From assembly GCA_003054665.1 (NCBI GenBank), contig QAYY01000008.1, positions 47,665 through 111,664 on the forward strand: a stretch of DNA of 64,000 bases, read 5' to 3'. Under the pieces are notes generated by a model. That model was not told where the DNA came from and did no database searches. It saw only the letters and a list, made by a program, of their open reading frames with translations. Positions 9,016 to 18,286 of this stretch are shown here, piece after piece; position 1 is the first letter of the stretch, and every line of letters begins with the position of its first letter. The stretch is from Opitutaceae bacterium EW11. Lineage in GTDB: Bacteria; Verrucomicrobiota; Verrucomicrobiia; Opitutales; Opitutaceae. Made by a program: the position numbers and the translations under genes.

Positions 9016-12000
9016 ATGTTGGCGACGACAGAAACGAGAATGCCCGAGACAAAACGACGGCGGGATCGGCCAGACGAGAGCCTGCGCCGGAAACTGGATG
9101 TGCCGGCTCTCGCGGAAAGGTTGGCCCGGTCGACCACCGCGGAGGTGCGATTCGACGACGGCAGCCGGGCCTTATACGCGACGGATGCCTCGAACTACCG
9201 GATGGCGCCGATCGGCGTCGTGCTTCCGCGGTCGCGGCGCGACATCGTGGAGACCGTCCGGATCTGCCGAGAATTCGGCGCGCCGATCCTCTCCCGTGGC
9301 GGCGGCACGAGCCTTGCCGGCCAGTGCTGCAACGTCGCGGTCGTGATGGATCTCTCGAAGTACTACAACCGCGTGTTGTCCGTGAATCCGGAGAAGCTGC
9401 TCGTGACGGTGGAGCCGGGAATCGTGCTCGACGAAATGCAGAAGGCCGCCGCGCCGCACGGGCTGATCTTCGGCCCCAACCCGGCCACGCACAACCACTG
9501 CACCCTCGGAGGAATGCTCGGAAACAACTCGTGCGGCATCAACTCGATGCTTGCCGCGCTGCACGGCAACGGCCTCCGCACCTCCGACAATGTGGAGCGG
9601 CTCGAGGTGTTGACCTACGACGGGACGATCCTCGACCTCGGTCCGACGACGGATGCGGAGCTCGAGGCCGCCATCGCTGCGGGGGGCAGGACGGGAGAAA
9701 TCTACTCCGGGCTGAAGGCCATTCGCGACCGCTATGGCGATCTTGTCCGCGCAAGATTTCCGAAGATTCCCCGTCGAGTCTCCGGATACAACCTCGACGA
9801 CCTGCTGCCGGAGAACGGTGCGAATCTGGCTCGAGCGGTTGTCGGCTCGGAAGGAACCTGTGTCGTCATTTTGTCGGCGACGCTCCGGCTCGTGCCGAAG
9901 CCGAAGGCTCGTGCCCTGCTGGTCCTCGGCTATCCGGATGCGTTCCAGGCGGCGGATCACGTGGTCGACCTCTTTCCCTTCCGGCCCATCGGTCTAGAAG
10001 GCATCGACCGGCGGCTGGTGGAGAACATGCGGAATCACCACATCCACGCCGATGCGCTCCAACTCCTGCCGGACGGGCACGGCTGGCTTCTCGCCGAGTT
10101 TGGCGGGGACTCGAAGGAGGAGTGCGACCGGACGGCGCGAAACGTGATGGAGACGCTTCGTCGCAAGCCCGACGTGCCCGCGATGAAACTCTACGACGAT
10201 CCGCACGAGGCGGAGAAAGTCTGGCAAGCCCGCGAGGCGGGGCTCGGAGCGACGGCGTTTGTGCAAGGTGAACCCGACACCTGGCCGGGCTGGGAGGACT
10301 CGTCGGTGGCGCCTGAGCAGAGCGGGGCGTACCTGCGGGATCTCCGAAAGGTATTCAACAAATACGGCTACGACCCGGCGCTCTACGGACACTTCGGGCA
10401 GGGATGCATCCATTGCCGGGTGAGTTTCGATCTCGTCACCGAGCGGGAACTCCTGAACTACCGGGCGTTTCTCGACGAGGCTTCGGACCTCATCGTCCGC
10501 TACCGCGGCTCGTATTCGGGGGAGCATGGGGACGGGCAATCCCGTGCCGAATTGCTGCCGAAGCTTTTCGGCCCCGACTTGGTTCAGGCCTTTCGCGAAT
10601 TCAAATCGCTCTGGGATCCGGACTGGAAAATGAATCCCGGCAAGGTGGTGAATCCGAATCCGATCCTCTCGAATCTCCGACTCGGCACCGACTACAACCC
10701 ATGGCGACCGAAAACCGCCTTCCGCTATCGCGACGACGCCGGAGATTTCAGCCGCGCCGTGCTGCGCTGTGTCGGTGTGGGCGAGTGCCGGCGCCACGAA
10801 GGCGGCACGATGTGCCCGAGCTACCGAGCGACCCGGGAGGAAAAACACTCGACCCGCGGTCGCGCGCACCTGCTTTTCGAGATGCTGCAAGGGGACTTGA
10901 TCAAGGACGGCTTCCGCAGTGAAGCCGTGAAGGAGTCGCTCGATCTCTGCCTGGCGTGCAAGGGCTGCAAAGGCGATTGCCCGGTGCATGTCGATGTCGC
11001 GACTTACAAGGCGGAGTTCCTCTCGAAATACTACGAAGGGCGGCTCAGGCCGCGCCACGCCTACGCGTTCGGACTGATTTCGGTGTGGGCGCGGTTGGCT
11101 TCGCGGGTACCACGGCTGGCGAATTTCGTGCAGCGCGCGCCGGTCTTTCGCTTGGCCGTGAAGTCGATCGTCGGAATCGCTCCGGAGCGGGAGATTCCGC
11201 GCTTCGCCGGGCGCACGTTCAAGGACTGGTTCTTCGCCCGGCCGCGCCGCAACTCCGGCGGGCCCCGGGTGATCCTCTGGGCGGATACGTTCAACAATCA
11301 TTTCCATCCCGACGTCGTCCGGGCTGCCACGCGTTTCCTCGAACGCGCCGGCTGGCAGGTGGACGTTCCGCGCCGGCATCTCTGCTGCGGGAGGCCGCTC
11401 TACGACTATGGAATGTTGGATACGGCCAAGCGCTGGATGCGCGAAAACCTGGAGGTCCTTCGCGAGGACATCCGGGCGGGGATTCCGGTCGTGGTTCTGG
11501 AACCGAGCTGCGCCGCGACGTTTCGCGACGAGCTCACGAACCTCTGGCCCGACGACGAAGATGCCCGGCGGCTGTCGGAGCAGACGTTCCTTCTCAGCGA
11601 GTTCGTCGATTCCGCGATGAAAGACTACCCGCTTCCGACTCTGCAGCGGGACGCTGTGGTGCACGGGCATTGTCACCAAAAGGCGATCATGAAAATGGGG
11701 TCCGAGGAGCGGGTGCTGCAGCGCCTCGGGGTGAAGGCTCGCGTGCTGGATTCCGGTTGCTGCGGCATGGCCGGGGCTTTCGGCTTCGAGGCCGGGGAGC
11801 ATTACCGAGTCTCCATCGCCTGCGGAGAGGAAAAACTCCTTCCGGAAGTGCGCCGCGCCGCTCCCGATACGGTGATCGTCGCGAGCGGCTTCAGCTGCCG
11901 CGAGCAGATCGCGCAGACGACCTCGCGCAAGGCGATGCACCTGGCGCACGTGCTCGAGATGGCGGAGCGCGAGCGGGACCGAACGCCGCAGGCGTACCCG

Positions 12001-12165
12001 GAACGTCGCTACATTCCGGCGGATCCTCCGGACCCGTCCGCTACCGCGTCGCTTCTGGTGCTAGGGCTCGGCGCAGCCGTCCTCGGCGGAGCGATCTGGT
12101 GGTTTGTGCGGCGCAGACGGCGTTTGCGAGCGAGGCGAGGGCCCGCAATCGCAACCCGAAGGTAG
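9016..12165 (+). CDS. FAD-linked oxidase fused to 4Fe-4S/CCG domains (D-lactate/glycolate dehydrogenase type) with C-terminal membrane anchor
   Basis: 1049 aa. The start follows GAGGAGAAAA, a good Shine-Dalgarno. Order of parts: FAD_binding_4 domain (about 60-220, with R-G-G-G-T-S-L-A-G), FAD-oxidase C-terminal domain (to about 545), two ferredoxin-like clusters (C-V-G-V-G-E-C near 585 and C-L-A-C-K-G-C-K-G-D-C near 643), then two cysteine-rich CCG modules (C-C-G near 790 and 914). This is the layout of large D-lactate/D-2-hydroxyacid dehydrogenases that give electrons to quinone. Unusually, residues about 1010-1030 form a hydrophobic helix followed by a run of Arg residues. This should anchor the C-terminus in the membrane with the arginines in the cytoplasm. 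Confidence 0.9.
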   Translation: MLATTETRMPETKRRRDRPDESLRRKLDVPALAERLARSTTAEVRFDDGSRALYATDASNYRMAPIGVVLPRSRRDIVETVRICREFGAPILSRGGGTSLAGQCCNVAVVMDLSKYYNRVLSVNPEKLLVTVEPGIVLDEMQKAAAPHGLIFGPNPATHNHCTLGGMLGNNSCGINSMLAALHGNGLRTSDNVERLEVLTYDGTILDLGPTTDAELEAAIAAGGRTGEIYSGLKAIRDRYGDLVRARFPKIPRRVSGYNLDDLLPENGANLARAVVGSEGTCVVILSATLRLVPKPKARALLVLGYPDAFQAADHVVDLFPFRPIGLEGIDRRLVENMRNHHIHADALQLLPDGHGWLLAEFGGDSKEECDRTARNVMETLRRKPDVPAMKLYDDPHEAEKVWQAREAGLGATAFVQGEPDTWPGWEDSSVAPEQSGAYLRDLRKVFNKYGYDPALYGHFGQGCIHCRVSFDLVTERELLNYRAFLDEASDLIVRYRGSYSGEHGDGQSRAELLPKLFGPDLVQAFREFKSLWDPDWKMNPGKVVNPNPILSNLRLGTDYNPWRPKTAFRYRDDAGDFSRAVLRCVGVGECRRHEGGTMCPSYRATREEKHSTRGRAHLLFEMLQGDLIKDGFRSEAVKESLDLCLACKGCKGDCPVHVDVATYKAEFLSKYYEGRLRPRHAYAFGLISVWARLASRVPRLANFVQRAPVFRLAVKSIVGIAPEREIPRFAGRTFKDWFFARPRRNSGGPRVILWADTFNNHFHPDVVRAATRFLERAGWQVDVPRRHLCCGRPLYDYGMLDTAKRWMRENLEVLREDIRAGIPVVVLEPSCAATFRDELTNLWPDDEDARRLSEQTFLLSEFVDSAMKDYPLPTLQRDAVVHGHCHQKAIMKMGSEERVLQRLGVKARVLDSGCCGMAGAFGFEAGEHYRVSIACGEEKLLPEVRRAAPDTVIVASGFSCREQIAQTTSRKAMHLAHVLEMAERERDRTPQAYPERRYIPADPPDPSATASLLVLGLGAAVLGGAIWWFVRRRRRLRARRGPAIATRR

Positions 12166-12231
12166 CGGACGTGGAACGCGTCGAGGTTTTCATTGCCGCT
12201 GCGCAGGGTTCGGATTGTGGGGCCACACCCT

Positions 12232-12348
12232 TGCGGGTGGCGCGACGCGTCCCTGCGGCGCGCGAGAACGCGGGCCTGTGTTGGGCGTGAAACCCGAGCT
12301 ATACGCAGGCCGGGCAAAGGGGCCGGCGCAGGGACGCGCCGACCCACC
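12232..12348. repeat. dispersed palindromic element, copy 1
   Basis: A 117-bp element between the convergent FAD/Fe-S and molybdenum-hydroxylase genes. It begins TGCGGGTGGCGCGACGCGTC and ends CGCAGGGACGCGCCGACCC(ACC), so the ends are inverted repeats. An inner stem pairs GGCCTGTG with TACGCAGGCC. A second copy with the same ends and inner stem lies at 61663-61786. No open frame is carried, so it is a REP- or MITE-like non-coding element. Confidence 0.75.
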
Positions 12349-12374
12349 TACAAACCGGCGGGCGTTGGCTCCCG

Positions 12375-14588
12375 TCAGGTCCAGCTGAGATCGGCTTTGG
12401 AGAACGGCAACTCGCGGATTCGCTTTCCGGTGGCGGCGAAAATCGCGTTGCACACGGCCGGGGCGAGAGGCGGCAGCGCCGGTTCGCCGAGTCCGGTGAC
12501 GGGATTGTCCGTTTTCAGGAAATGCGCTTCGACCGGGGGGGCGTCCGAAATGCGGAGGAGCAGGTACTGGTCGAAGTTCGACTGCACCATCCGGCCGTTT
12601 TCGTAGGTGAGCTGCTGCAGCCAGGCGGCGCTCAGACCGTCGATCACCGAACCCTGCACCTGGTTTTCGGCGCCGCTCAGGTTGATGATCTGCGAGCCGA
12701 CGTCGACCGCCGCCGTGACGCGGTTGACCTTGAGGGTGCCGTCCTGGGTGACCGTCACGTCCGCGACTTCGGCGACGTAGCCGCGATGGCTGAAGTAAGC
12801 GGCAATGCCCAGGCCTTGGCCCTTGGGGAGCTTTTTACCCCAGCCGGCTTTTTCCGCGGCGAGTTGGAGTACGCCCTTCATGCGTTTGGAGCTGAACGGG
12901 ACGCCGCGGCCGTTGGCCGGAGCGGGGAACTCCTTGTCGCCGAGCAGATCGAGCTGGAACTGCAGCGGGTCCTTGCCGGCGGCGTAGGCCAACTCGTCCA
13001 GAAAACTCTGATACACCCAGGCGAGGCTGCAGCTCCCCGGCGCGCGCCACCAGCCCATCGGGACATTGCAGGTGACGACGGTTTGCTCCGAGAGATAGTC
13101 CGCCACGTAACGGCCCGGAAATTCGTCCGCCCCCAGACCCGCGCCGTTGCCGGGCTTATCGGGCGTGTTTCCGAACGTGACGAAATGGCTGTGCCAGGCC
13201 GAGAGCTTGCCGTTGGAATCGACGCCGGCTTTCAGACGGTGATAGCCGCCCGGCCGATAGTGGTCGTGCTGGAGATCGTCGGTGCGATCCCAGACGACTT
13301 TGACCGGAGCGCCGACCTTCTGCGACACGATCGCGGCTTCCGCCATGTAGTCGTTGTCGAGCCGCCGGCCAAAGCCGCCGCCGATGCGGGTCACGTTGAC
13401 CTTGATGCCGTCGCGCGGGAGCCCGGTGACGGTCGAGATGAGATTGCGGCCTTCGTCGGCATTCTGGCTGGGAGCCCAGATCTCGGCGGTATTGCCCTGC
13501 ACCCACGCGGTGCAGTTCTGCGGCTCGAGATTGGCGTGCGAGATGAATGGATACACGTATTCTGCCTCGACGACCTTGGCTGCCTTCCCGAGGGCGGCTT
13601 CCGCATCGCCGTCCTTCCGCACGGCCTTGCCGGAACCCTTGGCGAGTTCTACCGCTTTCTCGACGAACGCCGTCCAGCTCTCGTTCGCGGCCTCGCCTTC
13701 GTCCCACGTGACGTTGAGCTGCTTGCGGGCGCTGAAGGCGGCCCAGGTCGAGTCGGCGACAATCGCCACGCCCGGCATGAGGCCGTTGAGGTCACGCGTG
13801 CCGGCGACGATGAACGCGTCCTTCACATGCGGCAGGCGTTTGATCTGGTCGAGGTTGGCTTTGACGGCGCGCCCTCCGAAAACCGGGCACTTCACGTACA
13901 CGGCGTAGAGCATGCCGGGAAGTTTCTGGTCGATGCCGAAAAGAGGCAGGCCGGAGACGAGCTTCGGATTGTCGACTCCGCCGATGCGCGTGCCGATGAG
14001 TTTGAAATCTTTCGGATCCTTGAGCTTCACCGACTTTGCGTCGGGGACGGGGAGTGCCGCGGCTTTCGCGACGAGTTCGCCGTAGGGCAGCGAGCGTTGG
14101 GTGCTGTCGTGGAAAACGCGTCCCTTGTCCGCGCGGCATTGGTCGGCGGGCACTCCCCAGGTTTGGGCGGCCGCCTCGATGAGCAGCACGCGGGCTGTGG
14201 CACCGGCTTGTCGAAGCTGGTGATAACTTCCCGGCGTCGAGGTGCTGCCGCCGGCCCCCTGCCAGCCGTAGACGGCCTGGTCGAGAGGAGCGCTGACGAT
14301 CTTGACCGAACTCCATTCCACCTCGAGTTCCTCGGCCACGATCATGGGCAGCGACGTGCGGATGCCTTGTCCGATTTCGGGCTTATGGGCGAGAATCGTG
14401 ACGCTGCCGTCCTTGCCGATCCTGAGATAGGCGTTGGTGAATTCGGTGGAACCGGAAGAGGACTGGGCGGCGTTGACGACCTCGGCGGCTTCGGCCGTGC
14501 GCCCGAGCGAGAAACCGAGCACGAGACCGCCGCCGGCGAGAGCGGTGGTGCGGAGAAAAGAGCGACGATCCATCGGAGCGGTGTTCAT
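12375..14588 (-). CDS. molybdenum hydroxylase large subunit (isoquinoline 1-oxidoreductase beta-like), Tat-exported
   Basis: 737 aa from the ATG at 14588, which overlaps the stop of the partner gene (ATGA). The N-terminus has a Tat signal (M-D-R-R-S-F-L-R-T, then a hydrophobic stretch and A-E-A-A). The rest matches the molybdopterin-cytosine-dinucleotide subunit of xanthine-dehydrogenase-family enzymes: R-I-G-G-G-F-G-R-R near 400, Q-G-A/G-rich motifs, and the catalytic Glu in the closing G-L-G-E-P-A-L-P-P. There is no FAD subunit gene beside it, as in IorAB-type enzymes that pass electrons to cytochromes or other periplasmic acceptors. It hydroxylates an aldehyde or N-heterocycle; the substrate is not predictable. 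Confidence 0.9.
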   Translation of the reverse strand: MNTAPMDRRSFLRTTALAGGGLVLGFSLGRTAEAAEVVNAAQSSSGSTEFTNAYLRIGKDGSVTILAHKPEIGQGIRTSLPMIVAEELEVEWSSVKIVSAPLDQAVYGWQGAGGSTSTPGSYHQLRQAGATARVLLIEAAAQTWGVPADQCRADKGRVFHDSTQRSLPYGELVAKAAALPVPDAKSVKLKDPKDFKLIGTRIGGVDNPKLVSGLPLFGIDQKLPGMLYAVYVKCPVFGGRAVKANLDQIKRLPHVKDAFIVAGTRDLNGLMPGVAIVADSTWAAFSARKQLNVTWDEGEAANESWTAFVEKAVELAKGSGKAVRKDGDAEAALGKAAKVVEAEYVYPFISHANLEPQNCTAWVQGNTAEIWAPSQNADEGRNLISTVTGLPRDGIKVNVTRIGGGFGRRLDNDYMAEAAIVSQKVGAPVKVVWDRTDDLQHDHYRPGGYHRLKAGVDSNGKLSAWHSHFVTFGNTPDKPGNGAGLGADEFPGRYVADYLSEQTVVTCNVPMGWWRAPGSCSLAWVYQSFLDELAYAAGKDPLQFQLDLLGDKEFPAPANGRGVPFSSKRMKGVLQLAAEKAGWGKKLPKGQGLGIAAYFSHRGYVAEVADVTVTQDGTLKVNRVTAAVDVGSQIINLSGAENQVQGSVIDGLSAAWLQQLTYENGRMVQSNFDQYLLLRISDAPPVEAHFLKTDNPVTGLGEPALPPLAPAVCNAIFAATGKRIRELPFSKADLSWT

Positions 14589-15064
14589 TTGGCGGCCTCC
14601 GTGTGAGCGGCTGCGATTTCGGCGGCGCGGTGAATGCCGGCGCGAATGCGCAGGTAGGTCGCGCAGCGGCAGAGATTCCCGGTCATGGCGGCGTCGATGT
14701 CGGCGTCGCTCGGCTTCGGATTGCTCGCGAGAAGAGCGGCGGCGCTCATGATCTGGCCGGATTGGCAGTAGCCGCATTGCGGTACGTCGAGTTCCACCCA
14801 CGCCTTCTGGAGCGGATGCGAGGCGTCGGCCGAGAGACCTTCGATGGTGACGATCTTCTGCCCGGCGACGGCCGAGACGGGCATCTGGCAGGAACGCACG
14901 GCCTGGCCGTTGAGGTGCACAGTGCACGCGCCGCACATGCCTGCGCCGCAGCCGAATTTCGTGCCGACGAGATTGAGGTGGTCCCGCAGGACCCAGAGCA
15001 GGGGAGTGTCCGGGGCGACGTCGACGGTGTGCGTCTGCCCGTTAACCGAGAGTTTGAACGTCAT
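14585..15064 (-). CDS. [2Fe-2S]-binding subunit of the molybdenum hydroxylase (IorA-like)
   Basis: 159 aa from the ATG at 15064; earlier codons in frame do not look native. The plant-type [2Fe-2S] ligands are Cys39, Cys44, Cys47 and Cys59. The second, family-specific cluster uses Cys97, Cys100, Cys132 and Cys134 (C-G-Y-C and L-C-R-C). It carries electrons from the molybdenum site to an acceptor. It has no signal peptide of its own, so it is probably exported folded together with the Tat-tagged large subunit, with which it overlaps by 4 bp. Confidence 0.92.
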   Translation of the reverse strand: MTFKLSVNGQTHTVDVAPDTPLLWVLRDHLNLVGTKFGCGAGMCGACTVHLNGQAVRSCQMPVSAVAGQKIVTIEGLSADASHPLQKAWVELDVPQCGYCQSGQIMSAAALLASNPKPSDADIDAAMTGNLCRCATYLRIRAGIHRAAEIAAAHTEAAK

Positions 15065-15124
15065 AAATTGGAGGCGCCGGCCAAAAGCGGGGGGCAACGA
15101 ACGATATCCAGGAACTGGGCGGGT

Positions 15125-15141
15125 CAACCGGAGGTTCGGTT
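15125..15141. repeat. 17-bp hairpin motif, copy 1
   Basis: CAACCGGAGGTTCGGTT, which folds as AACCG/CGGTT around a six-base loop. The identical 17 bases recur at 28027-28043. Here it lies about 60 bp upstream of the [2Fe-2S] gene start. Function unknown. Confidence 0.5.
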
Positions 15142-15262
15142 GAGAGCTGTGCAAACGTTAGGGTCGGAGCAAAACTGCGCGGTCATCGGCGCCTTGATCG
15201 AGCGAAAAAACTCCGCGGCGAACTGGGCGCGCGGAACGGGATCGCAGGCGGCGAAAAGCAGG

Positions 15263-15289
15263 AAAGGCGCGGCGTAGGACCGCGCCTTT
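15263..15289 (-). terminator. probable rho-independent terminator
   Basis: A perfect 10-bp stem AAAGGCGCGG/CCGCGCCTTT with a 7-base loop lies just downstream of the minus-strand gene ending at 15317. The minus-strand tail is only moderately T-rich (TTTCCTGCTTTT). Confidence 0.65.
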
Positions 15290-15316
15290 CTTGATCTTGG
15301 AACACCGCCGGAAGGA

Positions 15317-15850
15317 TTATCCCTTCGAGGCGGCGCTGCGCTTGACGACCCAGTCGATGATCGCGGCGTCGTTGGACTCGTTTCGCCAGACCAGGGTTAG
15401 AAACTCCGAAGGGTGAATGTCGTGGGTCTTGAAGAATCGCCGGTCGCCTCCGCAGCAGTACATCAGCGACTCGGGCAGCTCGCCGCGCAGCTTGGCCTTC
15501 GCCTTCGGGATGATGCGGGGAAGCCATTCGATACCTTTCACGGCGTCGGTTTTTGCCGGCATTTTGGCCTCATCCAGGCGCGCCGTCGAAGCCGTGCCGT
15601 GCTGCGCGTTCAGGAAGTAGTCGCGGCGGACCAGCTCGATCGCCAGCGCGAGATCGTACCCGGGTTCGCCGTAGTTGTTCTGGTCCTCGGCGTAGTCGTA
15701 CAGGTGCTGGGCCGTGATGCCGTTGGCCGCCAAAAACGCCGTCTCCTCGGTCGAGAAGAAGGTGTTGGCGCCGCGCTGTCCCTTGGCGTACAGGCCCGCC
15801 GCCTTGTCGTAGATTTCGCGAAACGTTTTCTGGAATTCGTAGTGCTTCAT
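15317..15850 (-). CDS. DUF5069-family protein
   Basis: 177 aa, soluble, no signal peptide. The C-terminal half (L-P-R-I-I-P-K-A-K-A-K, G-D-R-R-F-F-K, F-L-T-L-V-W, I-I-D-W-V) resembles DUF5069, a family common in Verrucomicrobia and Planctomycetes with no known biochemical role. The N-terminal part (residues 1-75) is helical and unassigned. It is flanked by a terminator downstream and lies 119 bp beyond the end of rnr, so it is probably transcribed alone. Confidence 0.75.
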   Translation of the reverse strand: MKHYEFQKTFREIYDKAAGLYAKGQRGANTFFSTEETAFLAANGITAQHLYDYAEDQNNYGEPGYDLALAIELVRRDYFLNAQHGTASTARLDEAKMPAKTDAVKGIEWLPRIIPKAKAKLRGELPESLMYCCGGDRRFFKTHDIHPSEFLTLVWRNESNDAAIIDWVVKRSAASKG

Positions 15851-15969
15851 CGGAGAAGCGACCGATGTTCAGAAGTCGGAAAAAGGCAAAGCCGGAGGCC
15901 GATCGGCGAGGTTTGGAGCGAACCGACGTCTCCCGACCGGGGATGCGGACCGAAATGAACCGACCGCGT

Positions 15970-18210
15970 TTAGCCGAGCCGGAAATCGATCAGGCGTTTG
16001 AAGCGGTCCACCTTGTCGACCACGACCTGGATATGACCGCCGAGGTCGTACCGTTTCTTCGAGCGGCGGCCGACCAGCGAGGTGCCGTCGTTGGTGAGCG
16101 CGAAGTAATCGTCGCCCATCGACGACGTCGGGACGAATCCGAACGCCATCGACTCGGTGAGCTCCACGAACAGGCCGTGCTGGCGGACATCGGTGATGAC
16201 GGCCTCGTACCGCGTCTTCTGCTTCTTCTTCAACTCGCGCTCGAAGTACTCGAGCAGCTTGATCTTCACGCTCTCGCGCTCGGCCTCCTGGCTGTTCGTC
16301 TCGGTGAGGCTCAGGTGCTCGCCCATGCTTTCCATCTTGGCCGCATTGTAGGCGAACTGGTAGCCGGCCGGGGCGGGGTGGCCGGCGTGTTTGATCAGGT
16401 AGTAGTCGAGCACGCGATGGACCACCAGGTCCGAGTAGCGCCGGATCGGCGACGTGAAGTGGGTGTAATCGCGCTTGTGCAAACCGTAGTGCCCATCCGG
16501 CGACGAGCGGTAGGCGGCTTTCTTCAGGCTGCGGAGAAGCTGCGTGCGGAGGGTGTAGCCCTGCGGATGCGTGCGAAGACGCTCCATCAGCTTCATCAGC
16601 TCCTGGCGTTTGGTGAGGTCGCCGGTCTGGATGCCGAACGGCACGAGGTATCCGCGGAATTCGACGAGCTTGTCCTCGTCGGGCTCGTCGTGGACGCGGT
16701 AGAGCGAAGGGATCTGGCTCGTGCGGGTGAGCCGCGCGACGGCTTCGTTGGCCGCGAGCATGAACTCCTCGATCAGCTGGTGGCTCTCGTCGTGCTCGAT
16801 CCGCTCGAGGCGATCGGCGTAGCCCTGCTCGTCGACGAAGACCTTCGTCTCCGGCATGTCGAGGTCGAGGCTGCCGTGCGCCATCCGGTCGTCGCGGAGC
16901 TTGGAGGCGATCACCCAGAGCTTCCGTATCCAGCTTTGCAGGTCGACCAGCTCGAGATTGCTCAGGGCGTGCAGCGCGCGGCCGGTGGAGCCCGTCTGGT
17001 GTTTCGGGGGCAGCGGGAGAGCGCGGACCTTCTCCAGGTTGTTTTCGAAAAGAAGCGCGTAAGCCTGCCGGTATGTCAGCCGCTTCCGGCTGCGAATGAC
17101 GGTGTTGTTGAAGGTGGTTTCGCGGAGCCGGCCTTTGCGGTCGAAAACGAGGAAGACGGCTTTGCAGAGGCGGTCCTGGCCTTCGACGAGGGAGCACAGG
17201 CCGTTGGACAATTTCTCCGGCAGCATCGGCACGACGGTGCCGACGAGATAGGTCGAGTTGCCCCGGCGCTGCGCTTCGCGGTCGAGCGCGGTTCCCGGTT
17301 TCACGTAGGCGCTCACGTCGGCGATGTGAACGCCGACCCGCACCTCGCCGGCATCGAGGGTCTCAATTGAAAGCGCGTCGTCGAAATCCTTGGCGTCGTC
17401 GGGATCGATGGTGAACGTCGGCACCTCGCGATAGTCGAGGCGGCCCAGGAGTTCCTTCGGCCTGACCTGGTCCGGCAGCGCCGCGACTTCACGCTCCACC
17501 TCGACCGGGAACGACGTATCCAGTCCGTACTTGTGGTAGATGCCCGCGAGTTCGGCCCGGGGTTCGAAGGTCTTCCCGAGCCGTTCCACGATGACGCCCT
17601 CGAGTTTCTGGTGGCGGGCGGTCCACTCCGCGAGTTTCACGACGATCTTGTCGCCGACCGCGGGCACCGGCTTGATGCCGCAGGCCGCCGGATCGTCAAC
17701 GTACACTTCGTGCACGAAGCGCGGATCGTCCGGCGTGAGGTAGAAGGTCTGCCGTATCCGCTGGAGCTGCCCGACAACGGTGTCCCGGGTGCGCTCGACC
17801 ACGCGGACGACGCGTCCGGTCTGCTCCGTGCCCCGGCCGTCGCGGCGGCGCTGCAAGCGTGTATCCACTTTTACCGCCACACGATCTCCGTGGAGCCCCA
17901 CGCCCGTGTCGTCTGGCGCGACCTGGATCGCCTCCATCCGGATTCCCGGGGCGGAGTCGGGAATGACAAAGGCCGAGCCGCCCGCTCGAAACTGCAGACG
18001 CCCGACGACGAGCTCCTCGTCCTTCGGCAGGGCCAGACGGTCGCCTTTCACGGTGACGAGTTCGCCCTTCGAAAGCATCAGACGGACCTCATGGGCGAGG
18101 CTGCGTTTGGCCCGCGGCTCCAACTGAAGGGCGCGCGCCAGACCGCGTTGGTCGAGCGGCGAATAGTCGGGGCGGCGGAGGACGGAAAGGATACGTTCGC
18201 GGAGTTTCAT
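15970..18210 (-). CDS. rnr: ribonuclease R (RNase II/R family exoribonuclease)
   Basis: 746 aa processive 3'-5' exoribonuclease, able to degrade structured RNA. Order: winged-helix/OB N-terminal region (1-70 with M-K-L-R-E-R-I-L), cold-shock domains (about 80-230), the RNB catalytic domain beginning near 260 with the metal-binding acidic signature D-P-D-D-A-K-D-F-D-D-A (about 268-278), and a C-terminal S1 domain (about 660-740). Conserved RNB sequences H-I-A-D-V-S, Y-L-V-G-T-V-V-P-M and H-F-T-S-P-I-R-R-Y-S-D are all present. Length is typical of RNase R without the long basic tail. It is divergent from glgA, with 76 bp between the starts. Confidence 0.95.
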   Translation of the reverse strand: MKLRERILSVLRRPDYSPLDQRGLARALQLEPRAKRSLAHEVRLMLSKGELVTVKGDRLALPKDEELVVGRLQFRAGGSAFVIPDSAPGIRMEAIQVAPDDTGVGLHGDRVAVKVDTRLQRRRDGRGTEQTGRVVRVVERTRDTVVGQLQRIRQTFYLTPDDPRFVHEVYVDDPAACGIKPVPAVGDKIVVKLAEWTARHQKLEGVIVERLGKTFEPRAELAGIYHKYGLDTSFPVEVEREVAALPDQVRPKELLGRLDYREVPTFTIDPDDAKDFDDALSIETLDAGEVRVGVHIADVSAYVKPGTALDREAQRRGNSTYLVGTVVPMLPEKLSNGLCSLVEGQDRLCKAVFLVFDRKGRLRETTFNNTVIRSRKRLTYRQAYALLFENNLEKVRALPLPPKHQTGSTGRALHALSNLELVDLQSWIRKLWVIASKLRDDRMAHGSLDLDMPETKVFVDEQGYADRLERIEHDESHQLIEEFMLAANEAVARLTRTSQIPSLYRVHDEPDEDKLVEFRGYLVPFGIQTGDLTKRQELMKLMERLRTHPQGYTLRTQLLRSLKKAAYRSSPDGHYGLHKRDYTHFTSPIRRYSDLVVHRVLDYYLIKHAGHPAPAGYQFAYNAAKMESMGEHLSLTETNSQEAERESVKIKLLEYFERELKKKQKTRYEAVITDVRQHGLFVELTESMAFGFVPTSSMGDDYFALTNDGTSLVGRRSKKRYDLGGHIQVVVDKVDRFKRLIDFRLG

Positions 18211-18286
18211 GCAGCCGTGCGGCGCCAGGTTGGGCGCGGCGGGTTTGAGATTGGAATGACGAAAAGTTGTAGCCTAACGTAAGGTA

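Noticed and set aside
18211-18286. rnr/glgA divergent promoters
   Set aside because: The 76-bp gap must contain them, but only weak boxes (TTGAGA with TAGCCT at 19 bp) could be seen.
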